A stretch of DNA of 64,000 bases, taken from the NCBI RefSeq assembly GCF_040580765.1, contig NZ_CP158687.1:1798001-1862000 (forward strand). The letters run 5' to 3'. Source of the DNA: Lentibacter algarum (GTDB lineage Bacteria; Pseudomonadota; Alphaproteobacteria; Rhodobacterales; Rhodobacteraceae). Shown here in pieces: positions 26,044 through 35,006 of this stretch. A program made the translations under genes and the position numbers. Numbering within the stretch: the stretch's first letter is position 1; each line of letters begins with the position of its first letter. The notes below the pieces were generated by a model that was not told the DNA's origin, made no database searches, and saw only the letters and a program-made list of their open reading frames with translations.

Positions 26044-29000
26044 TCAGAGGCTAATATCGACATGCGCAAAAGCACCCACACCATAAACGGCGGACAATTG
26101 CGCAACAGAAAGCTGAAAACCGCCCCCAGCGCCGTCCGCCGCCGCCTCGGCCGCTGTGTAGCTCCACGTCGGGCCTGTCACGACACTCTCGCGCACCACC
26201 AGCGCTCCATAGCTCACACGAACGAGATAGCGCTCGCTTTCCTCTCCAAGCGGGACATCAAAGGCCTCCCAGCTATCCCCACCAACGCGTGTGCGTCTAA
26301 TCCAGCTTGCAACATGTACAGCGCTGTTTGAAGCCACGCGCAAATGACAGGGACTGAGCGGCCTGAGGCCGACTCCGTCAAACGCCTGCGACACGCCAGT
26401 ATAGGACGCGTCATCAGAGGCTCGGCTTGCAGGGCCCACACGATAAAACCGCTCAAGCCCACGTTCTGAGGCCTGCAAATCCACTTGCGTGGGTCGCCCG
26501 TCGAGCAAGACAAAGTAACTCCCTGCAGGCCACTCACTTGGCTGCCACGCATCGCTGCCAAGCTGCCCGCGCAACAGCCGTGTAAGCGCATAAGTTTTAT
26601 CGGCCACAAGATCAGCGTTTTGGAACTGCACCAGCTCCCAGTTTTCGGGACTACCATCTCCAATCGCGGCCAAATTTGCCCCGTTCAGCATCGCAAGCTC
26701 GCTCACCGAAGCCAAACTGCCCGAAGTGAGCCGCACGTTGACGACTGATCCTCGGTCATACAGCCCCGCGCAAGCGGCCCTAAGTGGTGTTTCCAGCACA
26801 CCCAGAGTACTGCGTGAGGCAATCAGCCGATCAAACTGATAACCGTCACCGTCACTTGATGTGTATAGCGCCGCCGAGCCGGGCCAAGGCTCAGCGCTCA
26901 CCGCAAGATGCGGTGCGTGAGGCACTTCATCGCCGCGCATCAGCGGTAGGTCAAGAAACAGCGGAAAGACAGGTAAAGCTGGCGTGAATCCAGACATCAA
27001 GGGCGCATCTTCCGCCATATCTACAGGGTTATATGCTTCAGACTCGATCCGAACCGCCTCCACAATTTGCTCCTTCCCGATTTCGACACGATCAACCCGC
27101 AGAAGCTGCTCAATACCATCAAACTGCAAGCGCAGGACATCGCCTGCCGCAACATCAAGCTTGGACGGTGGCAGCGCGAAGCGCAGAGTGTCTCGGGCTA
27201 CTCTTGCCTCAGAGAGCCAACGCTCAACAATCTGGCGCCCAGCGCCACGCCGCATCACAAGCGGCAGCTCCGACGCCGCCACAGCCTGCGAGGCCTCATC
27301 TGGCAAGACAGCCTCCTCAGCAACCGTTTCAAAATCAGCACCGCTCTGGATAAAGCGCAGCCGTACACGGCCCATCAACTCCGCGTCCGAAGCCCGCAGC
27401 CGCTCTACATCGGCGTCCAGTTCCTCGCTCAGCGCCACAGCGCTGGCCTCCAGAGCATGGTCTTGTCGCCCATCGCGCATCAGAAAGACAAGTATCCCGT
27501 CACGCTCAACAGCATCAAAGCCATAAGCCAGCATAAGCGGCTGAAGAGACGCACGCGCTTCCTCCACCTGCCCTACAGCATAGCCCTCAACCATACCTTT
27601 GAGATCACTCACATCATATGCGAGCAGCCCCACACGCTCACATATCTCTGCCACAACAGAAGCAAGGCTGCGCGCAGACGCCCGCCCCGTGATCCAATGC
27701 CCGCGCCCATAGTTGGCGCCATCGCTCCAGACCGGCTCAAGCGCTGGAAAATGCGGAAACGGCCGCGCATCCCAAGCCCAGACAAAGGCGCGGCTCATGT
27801 CAAGCATTGGTCCGTCATACTCCACAGAAACAGGGTTGTTCTCAGGGTGCGCCCAGAAGCGATGCATCGCGCGCAGATATTGCGCCTGAAGGTAGTCATC
27901 TCGGCGCCCGTTCGAGTAATGCGGCAAGCTGCTTTCGCTCGATTTCGGGTCCAGAAACTTGTTGGGTTGGTTCGTGCCCTTATCAATCGCAGCACAGCCA
28001 AGCTCCGTAAACCAGATCGGCTTTGATTGTGGCACCCACGCCGTCGGCTCTTGCGAGCGTACACCGTTCACGCGCTCGTGGTGATCAGAGGACCACCAGC
28101 CCACAATGTCCTTATAGCGCCATATCCAAGGCTCACTGTGCTCCACATCCGTGATTGGTGTTCGGATCTGCGCATCTCTTGCCTCGGGTGAATGGTAAAA
28201 CCAGTCATATCCCTCGCCGCCGAGGATATTATGCTCAAGATAGTCAAGGTTATAGACCGAGCCAAAAGCCCCATCTGCCTCACCCTCTTCATCGCGCCAG
28301 TCAGACAGCGGCATGTAATTGTCGATCCCGATGAAATCGATATTGGCGTCCGCCCAGAGTGGATCGAGGTGAAACAGTCGATCGCCACTTTCGTTAAAGC
28401 CGAAGTATTCTGACCAATCCGCGCAATAGCCGATTTTCACATCAGGCCCCAAAAGCGTGCGCACCTCGGCAGCAAGGCCTTGCAAAGCCACGACAGCCGG
28501 AAACCCCGCCGCGCCACGGATTTTCGTTAACTCGCGCATCTCCGAGCCGATTGAGAAACTGTCCACACCTCCCGCCGCCACACAAAGCGCGGCATTGTGC
28601 AGAATAAAGCGTCTGTAGCTCCATTCATCAGGGCCTGAGTAACTCACAATGCCATTGGCCACGGCAAAGTTGCTGGCGCTGGCCGTGCCAAAGAACGTAG
28701 CGACCTCCTGATCCGCCGCCGCTGTCCCGCCTGCGTCGGAAAGCGTAATCCGCCCACGCCATGGAAAAGCAGGCTGCCCCATCTCGCCTGTGTAAGGATT
28801 GGGCAAGAAGTTGCTTGCCAACTGGTCCATCAGGATAAAAGGGTAATATAGCACCTCAACACCTTGTTCACGTAGATGCGTGATGGCCTCGATCACCGAC
28901 TGATCAGAAGGCGTTCCACCATAGAGAGGCCGTCCGCTGGCGTCCTTGACCACCTCTTGCGCCAATCCCCGCGAGAGCCCCGCCACGCGCCAAGGCATTT

Positions 29001-29931
29001 CGCTCCCATCATGCAGCTTTTGCTCGACCTTCGGGCGCAACTCACATTCGCCGCAACGCAGATCACCACCAAACCAGCTCACGATCAGCGAACTGGCCTT
29101 CAAATTGGGCAGCTCCGTGATCATCCGCTCGGTCGCCACCCGAAAGTCGGCCTTTCCTGCTGGCGTATTCACATTGGCAAGCGCCGCCCGTCCCACGCCA
29201 TAGTCATACCGCACAGGCGTTGTCGCGAGCGTATATTCGCCACTCCCAGGCATCATCGCGACAGCCTGCACGGCATGGGCCATATCCTCGCCAGCGTCCT
29301 CAAGATGCGCCTGCGTTGGTCGCATCACCTCAAATTCGAACTGCGGCACACGGTTGCCAAAGCGCTCAAGCGCGAGTTCTTCAAGCACGACATAGGCCGT
29401 GCCTCTATACGCAGGCACTTGCCCAGCGCCTTCCACAGCCTCCATCTTCGGATCAGGCATCTGGTCAGCCAATCCACGATAAACCCGCATCCCAAGGCTC
29501 TCAGGGTCCACCTCAGCACCGTCCGCCCAAACGCGTCCAACACCTGAGATAAGCCCTTCACACAGACCAATCGCCATGCTCACAGTATAACTGAACTGGC
29601 TGGTCTTCGGACGCGATGGCGCGCCCTTGCCTCCACCTGTTGTGGTTACGGTCTCCGCAAACTGGCTCGCCCAAATCACATGCCCCGCGACCCGCATGCG
29701 CCCATACACCTGAGCCACAGGGTCGCCCTCGCCCGCGCTCGTGAGCCTAAAGCGCTCAACACGGCCATGTTCCACAACGTCAGAACCCTGCCCCATAACC
29801 TTCTGATCAATCGCTCGGCCAAGCGTAGCTCCTGCAAAGCGGCCCACAGCGGCCATTGAAAGCCCAAGAACAGACCCGCCAACAGAGCCGCCAAGCGCAG
29901 CCCCAGCTGCAGAAAGTAAAATGGTCGCCAT
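26044..29931 (-). CDS. g15: GTA tail-tip megatron protein (gp15), TIM-barrel-like
   Basis: The 1295-residue product is the largest GTA protein and forms the tail tip that contacts the recipient envelope. It has a Gly-rich N-terminus (ATILLSAAGAALGGSVGGSV), phage-tail domains, and a central GTA TIM-barrel-like glycoside hydrolase domain at about 430-740 (IKIGYCADWSEYFGFNESGD, IDFIGIDNYMPLSDWRDEEG, PIWFTELGCAAIDKGTNQPN), then a Phage-tail_3-type region and a C-terminal beta-rich part. Length is close to the R. capsulatus homologue (about 1300). It overlaps g14 by 1 bp. No frameshift or internal stop is seen. Confidence 0.93.
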   Translation of the reverse strand: MATILLSAAGAALGGSVGGSVLGLSMAAVGRFAGATLGRAIDQKVMGQGSDVVEHGRVERFRLTSAGEGDPVAQVYGRMRVAGHVIWASQFAETVTTTGGGKGAPSRPKTSQFSYTVSMAIGLCEGLISGVGRVWADGAEVDPESLGMRVYRGLADQMPDPKMEAVEGAGQVPAYRGTAYVVLEELALERFGNRVPQFEFEVMRPTQAHLEDAGEDMAHAVQAVAMMPGSGEYTLATTPVRYDYGVGRAALANVNTPAGKADFRVATERMITELPNLKASSLIVSWFGGDLRCGECELRPKVEQKLHDGSEMPWRVAGLSRGLAQEVVKDASGRPLYGGTPSDQSVIEAITHLREQGVEVLYYPFILMDQLASNFLPNPYTGEMGQPAFPWRGRITLSDAGGTAAADQEVATFFGTASASNFAVANGIVSYSGPDEWSYRRFILHNAALCVAAGGVDSFSIGSEMRELTKIRGAAGFPAVVALQGLAAEVRTLLGPDVKIGYCADWSEYFGFNESGDRLFHLDPLWADANIDFIGIDNYMPLSDWRDEEGEADGAFGSVYNLDYLEHNILGGEGYDWFYHSPEARDAQIRTPITDVEHSEPWIWRYKDIVGWWSSDHHERVNGVRSQEPTAWVPQSKPIWFTELGCAAIDKGTNQPNKFLDPKSSESSLPHYSNGRRDDYLQAQYLRAMHRFWAHPENNPVSVEYDGPMLDMSRAFVWAWDARPFPHFPALEPVWSDGANYGRGHWITGRASARSLASVVAEICERVGLLAYDVSDLKGMVEGYAVGQVEEARASLQPLMLAYGFDAVERDGILVFLMRDGRQDHALEASAVALSEELDADVERLRASDAELMGRVRLRFIQSGADFETVAEEAVLPDEASQAVAASELPLVMRRGAGRQIVERWLSEARVARDTLRFALPPSKLDVAAGDVLRLQFDGIEQLLRVDRVEIGKEQIVEAVRIESEAYNPVDMAEDAPLMSGFTPALPVFPLFLDLPLMRGDEVPHAPHLAVSAEPWPGSAALYTSSDGDGYQFDRLIASRSTLGVLETPLRAACAGLYDRGSVVNVRLTSGSLASVSELAMLNGANLAAIGDGSPENWELVQFQNADLVADKTYALTRLLRGQLGSDAWQPSEWPAGSYFVLLDGRPTQVDLQASERGLERFYRVGPASRASDDASYTGVSQAFDGVGLRPLSPCHLRVASNSAVHVASWIRRTRVGGDSWEAFDVPLGEESERYLVRVSYGALVVRESVVTGPTWSYTAAEAAADGAGGGFQLSVAQLSAVYGVGAFAHVDISL

Positions 29932-30377
29932 CAGGACACCTCCTCAGGAAAACGAAAAACCGCCACAACGCGGCGCTGCCAAGCCGCGGTCAGCGGGCTT
30001 TCCAACACCGCATGCCCCGAATAGGCGTGAATAAATGCAGGCAAAGCCCCGCTGGCCGACATAATTCCAAGATGCTTGGCAACAGCGCTGCTGCGCATCC
30101 TGAATAAAAGAACGTCTCCGGCCTGCGCCTGAGACACGGGCACAGGGGTCAAATGCCGCTCTGCGGCCTGCCACAGGCGTTCGTCGCGCTGCGGTTCACA
30201 CCAATCAGGCGTATAGGCAGGCACAGCCTCAGGCTCTATTCCGTAAACACTCCGCCAGACCCCGCGCAACAGACCAAGGCAGTCTGTACCCACCCCCCTC
30301 AATGAAGCCTGATGATGGTACGGCGTGCCAATCCACGCCCGCGCTTCCTCCAGCGCCGCCTGTGTCACATTATTCAT
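29931..30377 (-). CDS. g14: GTA cell-wall peptidase, NlpC/P60 family (gp14)
   Basis: The 148-residue product is the tail-associated peptidoglycan endopeptidase of the GTA, helping the particle to cross the recipient wall. The NlpC/P60 catalytic Cys is in GVGTDCLGLLRGVW (about residue 30) and the catalytic His in AVAKHLGIMSASG (about 105). ATG 30377 opens MNNVTQAALEEARAWIGTPY; it overlaps the g13 stop region by 4 bp. The open frame extends upstream to 30518 inside g13, which was rejected as an extension. Confidence 0.93.
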   Translation of the reverse strand: MNNVTQAALEEARAWIGTPYHHQASLRGVGTDCLGLLRGVWRSVYGIEPEAVPAYTPDWCEPQRDERLWQAAERHLTPVPVSQAQAGDVLLFRMRSSAVAKHLGIMSASGALPAFIHAYSGHAVLESPLTAAWQRRVVAVFRFPEEVS

Positions 30378-31264
30378 GCCCGTCTGCTCCCGCCGCCTGT
30401 CTGCCCCGCGCTTGCCGGCTGAACCGCAAGCCAGCTGTCCCCCGGAATATCGGGAAAACCCTGAAAGTTCAGGAAGTTGACAAACTTTGTTCGACAGCTC
30501 TGCATCCGCTTGTCGCATCCCGCCACAAGTCGGATCGTGTCTCCTGTCGCAATCGCGGCCCGCATCGGATGCCAGAGCTCAATCACGCGGGTGTCGCCCT
30601 CAAAATAGTCACGCTTCACAACGCCCTTGAGCCCCTCGCAAGCGCCGCTCAGCCCTTCAAGCGTTCCAAAAGCAAACCATGCTTCCTCAAACCCCGTCAT
30701 GCCTGCGAACCGAAAAACACGGCCCTCTTGCACACTCTCGACAGCGCGCTCATCAAAATAGCCTTCGCGTGTCGTGTCAAAAGCACAGCGTTTGTCGCCA
30801 AGAACGGCGGTGCAAGGCTTTTGGTACACTCGTCCGACAGGACGGCCCAAAGCCTCCGTTAGCCCGCGCAGCTCGGCGTGAAACGCCCCGTTGCCGCGCC
30901 TCAGCTCGCCAATCGTGCCAGCAAACATGATATGGCGCGCACTCACATCCGCCCAATTGACAAGCCAACTGCGCACATCGGCGCCGTCATACCGCCCCGC
31001 TTCAATATCGGCCTCGCTGATACTCGCATCACTGAGCGCGCCCATCGTCTCAGTGTTGTCCACAGAAAGCCCCGTCGCCTGCTGTAGCGTGGCCGTGCTC
31101 ATTCCCGTATCAGCGCGAAAGCGGATGCCCTCAAATGTCAGTGCCGCATCGTGGTCGGTAAAACCCAGAACCGTTCCATCTCGGCGCGTCAGCGCCCAAC
31201 AGCGGCACACAGTCGTGACCCCAGTCTGCAAATGTGCGAGCAGATCGCCTCCAACGCCCCCCAT
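30374..31264 (-). CDS. g13: GTA hub protein (gp13), DUF2163/BR0599 family
   Basis: The 296-residue product is the tail hub (baseplate centre) protein. It has the DUF2163 N-terminal domain (GFTDHDAALTFEGIRFRADTG) and the C-terminal BR0599 domain (CDKRMQSCRTKFVNFLNFQG, FPDIPGD). Four Cys are spaced C151-x8-C160 and C250-x6-C257, like the iron-sulfur site I recall for lambda gpL, which gp13 resembles in role. It overlaps g12 by 1 bp (ATGA) and g14 by 4 bp, so these genes are translationally coupled. A C-terminal tail (ASAGQTGGGSRRA) is low-complexity. Confidence 0.92.
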   Translation of the reverse strand: MGGVGGDLLAHLQTGVTTVCRCWALTRRDGTVLGFTDHDAALTFEGIRFRADTGMSTATLQQATGLSVDNTETMGALSDASISEADIEAGRYDGADVRSWLVNWADVSARHIMFAGTIGELRRGNGAFHAELRGLTEALGRPVGRVYQKPCTAVLGDKRCAFDTTREGYFDERAVESVQEGRVFRFAGMTGFEEAWFAFGTLEGLSGACEGLKGVVKRDYFEGDTRVIELWHPMRAAIATGDTIRLVAGCDKRMQSCRTKFVNFLNFQGFPDIPGDSWLAVQPASAGQTGGGSRRA

Positions 31265-31896
31265 CAGACCCGAAGCTCCACAACAGGCACACTCGGCACG
31301 TCTCCCGCCGCAAATGTCGCCGCCGAAGCCACAATCTGATCACTGTCAAAGCGCACAGGAACATCAAAGTGAAATCCCGCCGTGACTTCGACACCCACAC
31401 TCGGGGGGTGTACAAACGTCACCAGCCCCGTGGTGTAATCCACGGTAAAATCAATCCCTTCACTCTGCTCATCGCCTCCAAGGCCAATCCGCAATGTGCC
31501 TTCCACAGGCTTCGCAATCGGGCGCGCATAAGTCTGCTCACCAGAGCGATACACCTTCACAAGCTGAAAGACGGTGGTGACCTCATCACCAACCGCGATG
31601 ATCTCGTCTTCAAAGCCAACCTCGCGCGAGGGGCGCCCCGTCTGAAAGTCGGTCCAATCCTTCCAGCGAAAGCCGTGCATCCGCCCGCGACGCGCCTCAA
31701 AAAACGCCAACACAGCGTCGATGTCATCCATCGAACGCAGCCCCATTCCAGCGTCATAGCGGCGGCGCGAATGCGCCCACGGCGTGTTGCGCTCCTCAAA
31801 CCCGTTGGCAAGGCTCACCACATCCGTGCGCCGCTCTGGCCCGCCAGACGACCCAAAGCTCAAACTCGTCGGAAATCTAACCTCATGAAAATGCAT
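31264..31896 (-). CDS. g12: GTA distal tail protein (gp12), DUF2460/TIGR02217 family
   Basis: The 210-residue product is the distal tail protein linking tube to hub. The opening FHEVRFPTSLSFGSSGGPER, the RRRYDAGMGLRSMDDIDAVL segment and GFRWKDWTDFQTG are the hallmark of DUF2460. ATG 31896 lies 9 bp after the g11 stop. It ends in an ATGA overlap with g13. The length is standard. Confidence 0.92.
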   Translation of the reverse strand: MHFHEVRFPTSLSFGSSGGPERRTDVVSLANGFEERNTPWAHSRRRYDAGMGLRSMDDIDAVLAFFEARRGRMHGFRWKDWTDFQTGRPSREVGFEDEIIAVGDEVTTVFQLVKVYRSGEQTYARPIAKPVEGTLRIGLGGDEQSEGIDFTVDYTTGLVTFVHPPSVGVEVTAGFHFDVPVRFDSDQIVASAATFAAGDVPSVPVVELRV

Positions 31897-31905
31897 GACT
31901 TTCTC

Positions 31906-32565
31906 CTATCTGTTGCGGTTACCACGGGCGAGCACACGGCCCATTTGTGCCGCGATCTGGCTTTGAGAGCGGCGAAAGCCCTCCGCATCCGGTGTTGTGA
32001 TATTCATCACGACATTGATGGCGCGACCCGCCTCGGCCCTGACGCCAAGCTTGCCATCTGCCCCGCGCGAAAGAGGCATAATCGCCTCCGGCCCCGCTTC
32101 GCCCATCAACCCCGTGCCTCCGCGCATAGGAAAGGTCGTTGGGCTATTGATCACGCCCCCGTTGGCAAATGGCATAACCCTCCCTTGAACAAAGCTTGCC
32201 CCCTGCGCGAAGGGAAATATCCCGCCAACAAGGCTGCCAATGCTATTGGCGATGAGGCCGCCAAAATGGTCAGTCACTGGCTTCACAGCTGCCGAATAGC
32301 TCGCGTTGATCATGGATTGCGCAACCGTGCCCAGCACATCCGATAGCTTAGCTCCGTCTAGCACCACACCATCTACCGCCCGCCTCAGGCCACGGCTCAG
32401 CCCGCGTTCAAGCGTGGCAACCTCTTGCCCCGTTTCGGAAAAGCTCGCGCGCACCCGCCGCAGCTCTACATCAAAGCTCGCCGCCATACCTGCGGCCGCG
32501 CCCAAACTCTGCTCAAGGGCATCCGCCTTCAGCTCCAAGTCGTCCAACGCATCAAAATCACTCAT
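31906..32565 (-). CDS. g11: GTA tape measure protein (gp11)
   Basis: The 219-residue product sets tail length. It starts with a helical segment (LDDLELKADALEQSLGAAAG) and coiled-coil-like region to about residue 70, then a Gly-rich hydrophobic part (VKPVTDHFGGLIANSIGSLV) and the conserved FANGGVINSPTTFPMRGGTG and GLMGEAGPEAIMPLSRG motif of phage tape measure C-termini. The short length fits the short GTA tail. Its ATG overlaps the g10.1 stop by 4 bp. Confidence 0.92.
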   Translation of the reverse strand: MSDFDALDDLELKADALEQSLGAAAGMAASFDVELRRVRASFSETGQEVATLERGLSRGLRRAVDGVVLDGAKLSDVLGTVAQSMINASYSAAVKPVTDHFGGLIANSIGSLVGGIFPFAQGASFVQGRVMPFANGGVINSPTTFPMRGGTGLMGEAGPEAIMPLSRGADGKLGVRAEAGRAINVVMNITTPDAEGFRRSQSQIAAQMGRVLARGNRNR

Positions 32566-32759
32566 TTTTTTCCTCGTTCTTTCTTATCAGGATAAGCCTC
32601 AAGCAGCGCCTGAAGCCCGGTCTTATCCATCGGACGCAGGCGCGCTTCTGGCCCCAGCATCAGCATGAGCTCCACAGGCGTCAGCGCCCAAAACTCATGT
32701 GGCCTCAGACCCAGCCGTGTCAGCCCAAGCCGCAGAAGCTCCGCCCAATCAAACCCCAT
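32562..32759 (-). CDS. GTA tail assembly chaperone, small (TIGR02216-type, gp10.1)
   Basis: The 65-residue product starts MGFDWAELLRLGLTRLGLRP and contains EFWALTPVELMLMLG, the signature of the small phage TIGR02216 protein found between g10 and g11 in GTA clusters. ATG 32759 lies inside the last codons of g10, with GAGG 6 nt upstream. The longer open frame to 32900 is antisense-free but not conserved and was rejected. It overlaps g10 by 11 nt in a different frame, an arrangement like phage G/GT tail chaperone pairs. Confidence 0.85.
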   Translation of the reverse strand: MGFDWAELLRLGLTRLGLRPHEFWALTPVELMLMLGPEARLRPMDKTGLQALLEAYPDKKERGKK

Positions 32760-33078
32760 CCTGGCCCTCAGGCAGCATGAAGGCCCGCGCCAGAAGCAAC
32801 GCAGCCGCCCGCGCCGCAGCCATAGGCCCCCCTTTGATCTCGACAGATAGCAAGTCACTTGAAGCCCCCTGCCAGCCCCCCCCCCGAAGCCCCGCAACAA
32901 TAAGCTTCATGACATCGCGAGTGCTGAAGCTGCCTGCCTCAAAGCGGCTCACAAGGTCGACAAGCGTATCCGCGCCCATCGCCGCCTCAAGCTCGGCCAA
33001 CGCCCCAAGCGTGAGCTTGAGCACGCGGCGCTCACCGTCCATGACGAGCGCCACTTCAGAAGCAAAAGGATTGCCCAT
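32749..33078 (-). CDS. g10: GTA tail assembly chaperone (gp10 family)
   Basis: The 109-residue product is a small acidic/helical protein of the GTA gp10 family, with LKLTLGALAELEAAMGADTL and STRDVMKLIVAGLRGGG. It is thought to coat the tape measure during tail assembly. ATG 33078 overlaps the g9 stop by 1 bp. Its end (codons GGG GTT TGA) overlaps the start of g10.1. Confidence 0.9.
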   Translation of the reverse strand: MGNPFASEVALVMDGERRVLKLTLGALAELEAAMGADTLVDLVSRFEAGSFSTRDVMKLIVAGLRGGGWQGASSDLLSVEIKGGPMAAARAAALLLARAFMLPEGQDGV

Positions 33079-33497
33079 CAGACACTCGCCGCCGTGAAGC
33101 TGAGCGCTCCTGCAGAATTGAGCGAAAGCTCATAGGTCGCCTCACCGTTGTAGCTTCCCGAATATTCTATCGACGCCACCTGAAATGCGCCCTCAATTGT
33201 GCCAAAATCGGGTATAAAAACCTGAAAATCAGGTGTTTCTCCGTCAAAGAAAATCTGGCGCGCGCGCTCGTCAGAGGCTGCATCCTTAAAGACGCCAGAA
33301 CCCGAAATTGCCGCCGACTTAACGCCCGCTCCACCCAGAACTTCGCGCCAGCCGCCCGCACTCTCAAGGCTGGTCACATCAACGCTCTCCGCGTTGAAAC
33401 TGAGCCGCGTCGCACGCAGGCCAGCGATGGTTTCAAACAGGCCATCACCCGTAAGATCGATCTTAATGAGAAGCTCTTTGCCGTTTTGTGCAGTCAT
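33078..33497 (-). CDS. g9: GTA major tail tube protein (gp9)
   Basis: The 139-residue product is a TP901-1-type major tail protein. TAQNGKELLIKIDLTGDGLF and TIAGLRATRLSFNAESVDVT at the N-terminus and SIEYSGSYNGEATYELSLNS near the C-terminus are typical of the beta-sandwich tube subunit. ATG 33497 follows a 26-bp gap after the g8 stop. Structurally it forms the stacked rings of the tail tube. Confidence 0.93.
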   Translation of the reverse strand: MTAQNGKELLIKIDLTGDGLFETIAGLRATRLSFNAESVDVTSLESAGGWREVLGGAGVKSAAISGSGVFKDAASDERARQIFFDGETPDFQVFIPDFGTIEGAFQVASIEYSGSYNGEATYELSLNSAGALSFTAASV

Positions 33498-33523
33498 AGG
33501 AAATCTCCAATGTTGTCTGTATG

Positions 33524-33937
33524 TTAAATGTCGTCTTGGACCCGCGCACGAAAGCGCAGATCGATCCTGCGCGTCGCGCCCGTGCCCTCCCGGGTGGCGC
33601 TCGCACGGTCAAATCCGAGGTAGATGAGCCTACCCCGTGTGAGCACGAGAGGTGCATCCACAAGCACATCGCTCACCCGCCCCGCCACATCCTTGGCCGC
33701 CTGAAAGCCCGCGCTGTCCGTCACCACCGAGACGGTGAACAAATGCAGCGCTCCACTGCCGCTCTTGTCAGAGCTGTCGAGCACATTTTCAGGCCCGAGT
33801 GCCACATAAGTCGCAGGCAGGCTGCCAGATGGGATTGCATCATAAATCGCTGTGCCCACGAGGGCCGCGAGATCAGAGTCAGAGATCAGCGCCTGATAGA
33901 CGCCCGCCTGAAGCGCCGCAGAAACACCATAGCTCAT
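33524..33937 (-). CDS. g8: GTA tail terminator (gp8), DUF3168
   Basis: The 137-residue DUF3168 protein caps the tail tube at the head side. Motifs include LQAGVYQALISDSDLAALVG, the VALGPENVLDSSDKSGSG segment and HLFTVSVVTDSAGFQAAKDV. ATG 33937 overlaps the g7 stop by 4 bp. Length is standard for the family. Confidence 0.92.
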   Translation of the reverse strand: MSYGVSAALQAGVYQALISDSDLAALVGTAIYDAIPSGSLPATYVALGPENVLDSSDKSGSGALHLFTVSVVTDSAGFQAAKDVAGRVSDVLVDAPLVLTRGRLIYLGFDRASATREGTGATRRIDLRFRARVQDDI

Positions 33938-34272
33938 GCCACAACCTCCTCTTCCGCCAGACAGGTCAAAAACCGTCCCGTGAGGTCATCTTCAACCACG
34001 GCTTCAATGCGAAAGATGCGCGCGCCTTCGACAAAGCGCTGTTCAGGCTTAGGGCGCATCTCTGCATCATAGGGCGCCGCGCGCAGGCGAATTTTGTAAG
34101 CCACCCGTGCCAGCGGTACAGCCTCGCCCTGCGTCTCACGCCCAGTGCGCGCGCTCACCTCGGCCCAAAGCGTGCCAAGCGGCTGCCAAGTGATCGTAAA
34201 TCCCCCCGCCCCGTCAGGAATACGAACAGGATCTTCGAGCAAAAGCTGACGGTTCAGCATCGGAACACTCAT
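33934..34272 (-). CDS. g7: GTA head-tail stopper (gp7), head closure protein
   Basis: The 112-residue product is a phage head-tail joining protein: LNRQLLLEDPVRIPDGAGGF, the ITWQPLGTLWAEVSARTGRE core, and RIFRIEAVVEDD. It plugs and connects the filled head to the tail. ATG 34272 overlaps the g6 stop by 4 bp. Confidence 0.92.
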   Translation of the reverse strand: MSVPMLNRQLLLEDPVRIPDGAGGFTITWQPLGTLWAEVSARTGRETQGEAVPLARVAYKIRLRAAPYDAEMRPKPEQRFVEGARIFRIEAVVEDDLTGRFLTCLAEEEVVA

Positions 34273-34868
34273 TGTCCCGACCCCGCAAACAGCCGCACCG
34301 TACGATACCGCTCAATCAAAGAGCTAACGCCAAAGGGCATATAACCCTCACCAACGCTGGTCTCGTTGCGGTATTCGTAATAGTAGGCCGCAAGCAAGAG
34401 CACGGCTTGACCGAGATCTGCCGGCAAGCTGTCCCAGCGGGCGCCATACCCTGCCCGAAAGCCGATGCGCACAACGCCCCCCGTCGGCACAGCAGGCAAA
34501 ACTCCAGCCACAGGCTTCACACGCGGGCGCTGCATATCCTGCTCCAGCGCATAAAAGCTATTCGCCAGCGGCGTCTCGACACCCAGACGGCTCACAAAGA
34601 CAAGCTCCTCGAGCGCCGTCACAGGCGCCACAGGCAAAGCCTGTCCTGTTTCATCGCGCCAAGCCGTCAGCGTCCAAGAAAAATCTCTTTCAATCAGTAT
34701 CTTGCCTGTACGCGCCTCAATCGCAGACATCGCCGCACGCAAAAAGCTCTCCAGCACAGGCTCTTGCAATGTGTCCTCGGAAAAGCCCGTGCCAAGGCGC
34801 AAATGCGCTTTGAAGGCGTCCACTGGCAAGGCCTCGCTCGGCACTGCGGTTTCTTCAATTAACATCAT
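34269..34868 (-). CDS. g6: GTA head-tail adaptor (gp6)
   Basis: The product of about 199 residues is the gp6-like adaptor that docks to the portal. It shows the helix-rich N-terminus (EALPVDAFKAHLRLGTGFSE), LESFLRAAMSAIEARTGKIL and a C-terminal QAVLLLAAYYYEYRNE. ATG 34868 has GGAGA 8 nt upstream; the next codon (34865) is also ATG. The longer open frame to 34967 is rejected. A 138-bp gap without a gene separates it from g5. Confidence 0.9.
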   Translation of the reverse strand: MMLIEETAVPSEALPVDAFKAHLRLGTGFSEDTLQEPVLESFLRAAMSAIEARTGKILIERDFSWTLTAWRDETGQALPVAPVTALEELVFVSRLGVETPLANSFYALEQDMQRPRVKPVAGVLPAVPTGGVVRIGFRAGYGARWDSLPADLGQAVLLLAAYYYEYRNETSVGEGYMPFGVSSLIERYRTVRLFAGSGQ

Positions 34869-35006
34869 GGAGTCTCTCCAAAGTTTACGCCTCCAAAAAG
34901 CGCGCGACGCCTCAGTTGCCGTCAGCGGAGGGGACAGCTTGGCAACAAAAAGCTCAGCGCCGCGCACCAGAGGGAGGCAGACCCGCCACCGCCCTCTTTC
35001 AGCGAG

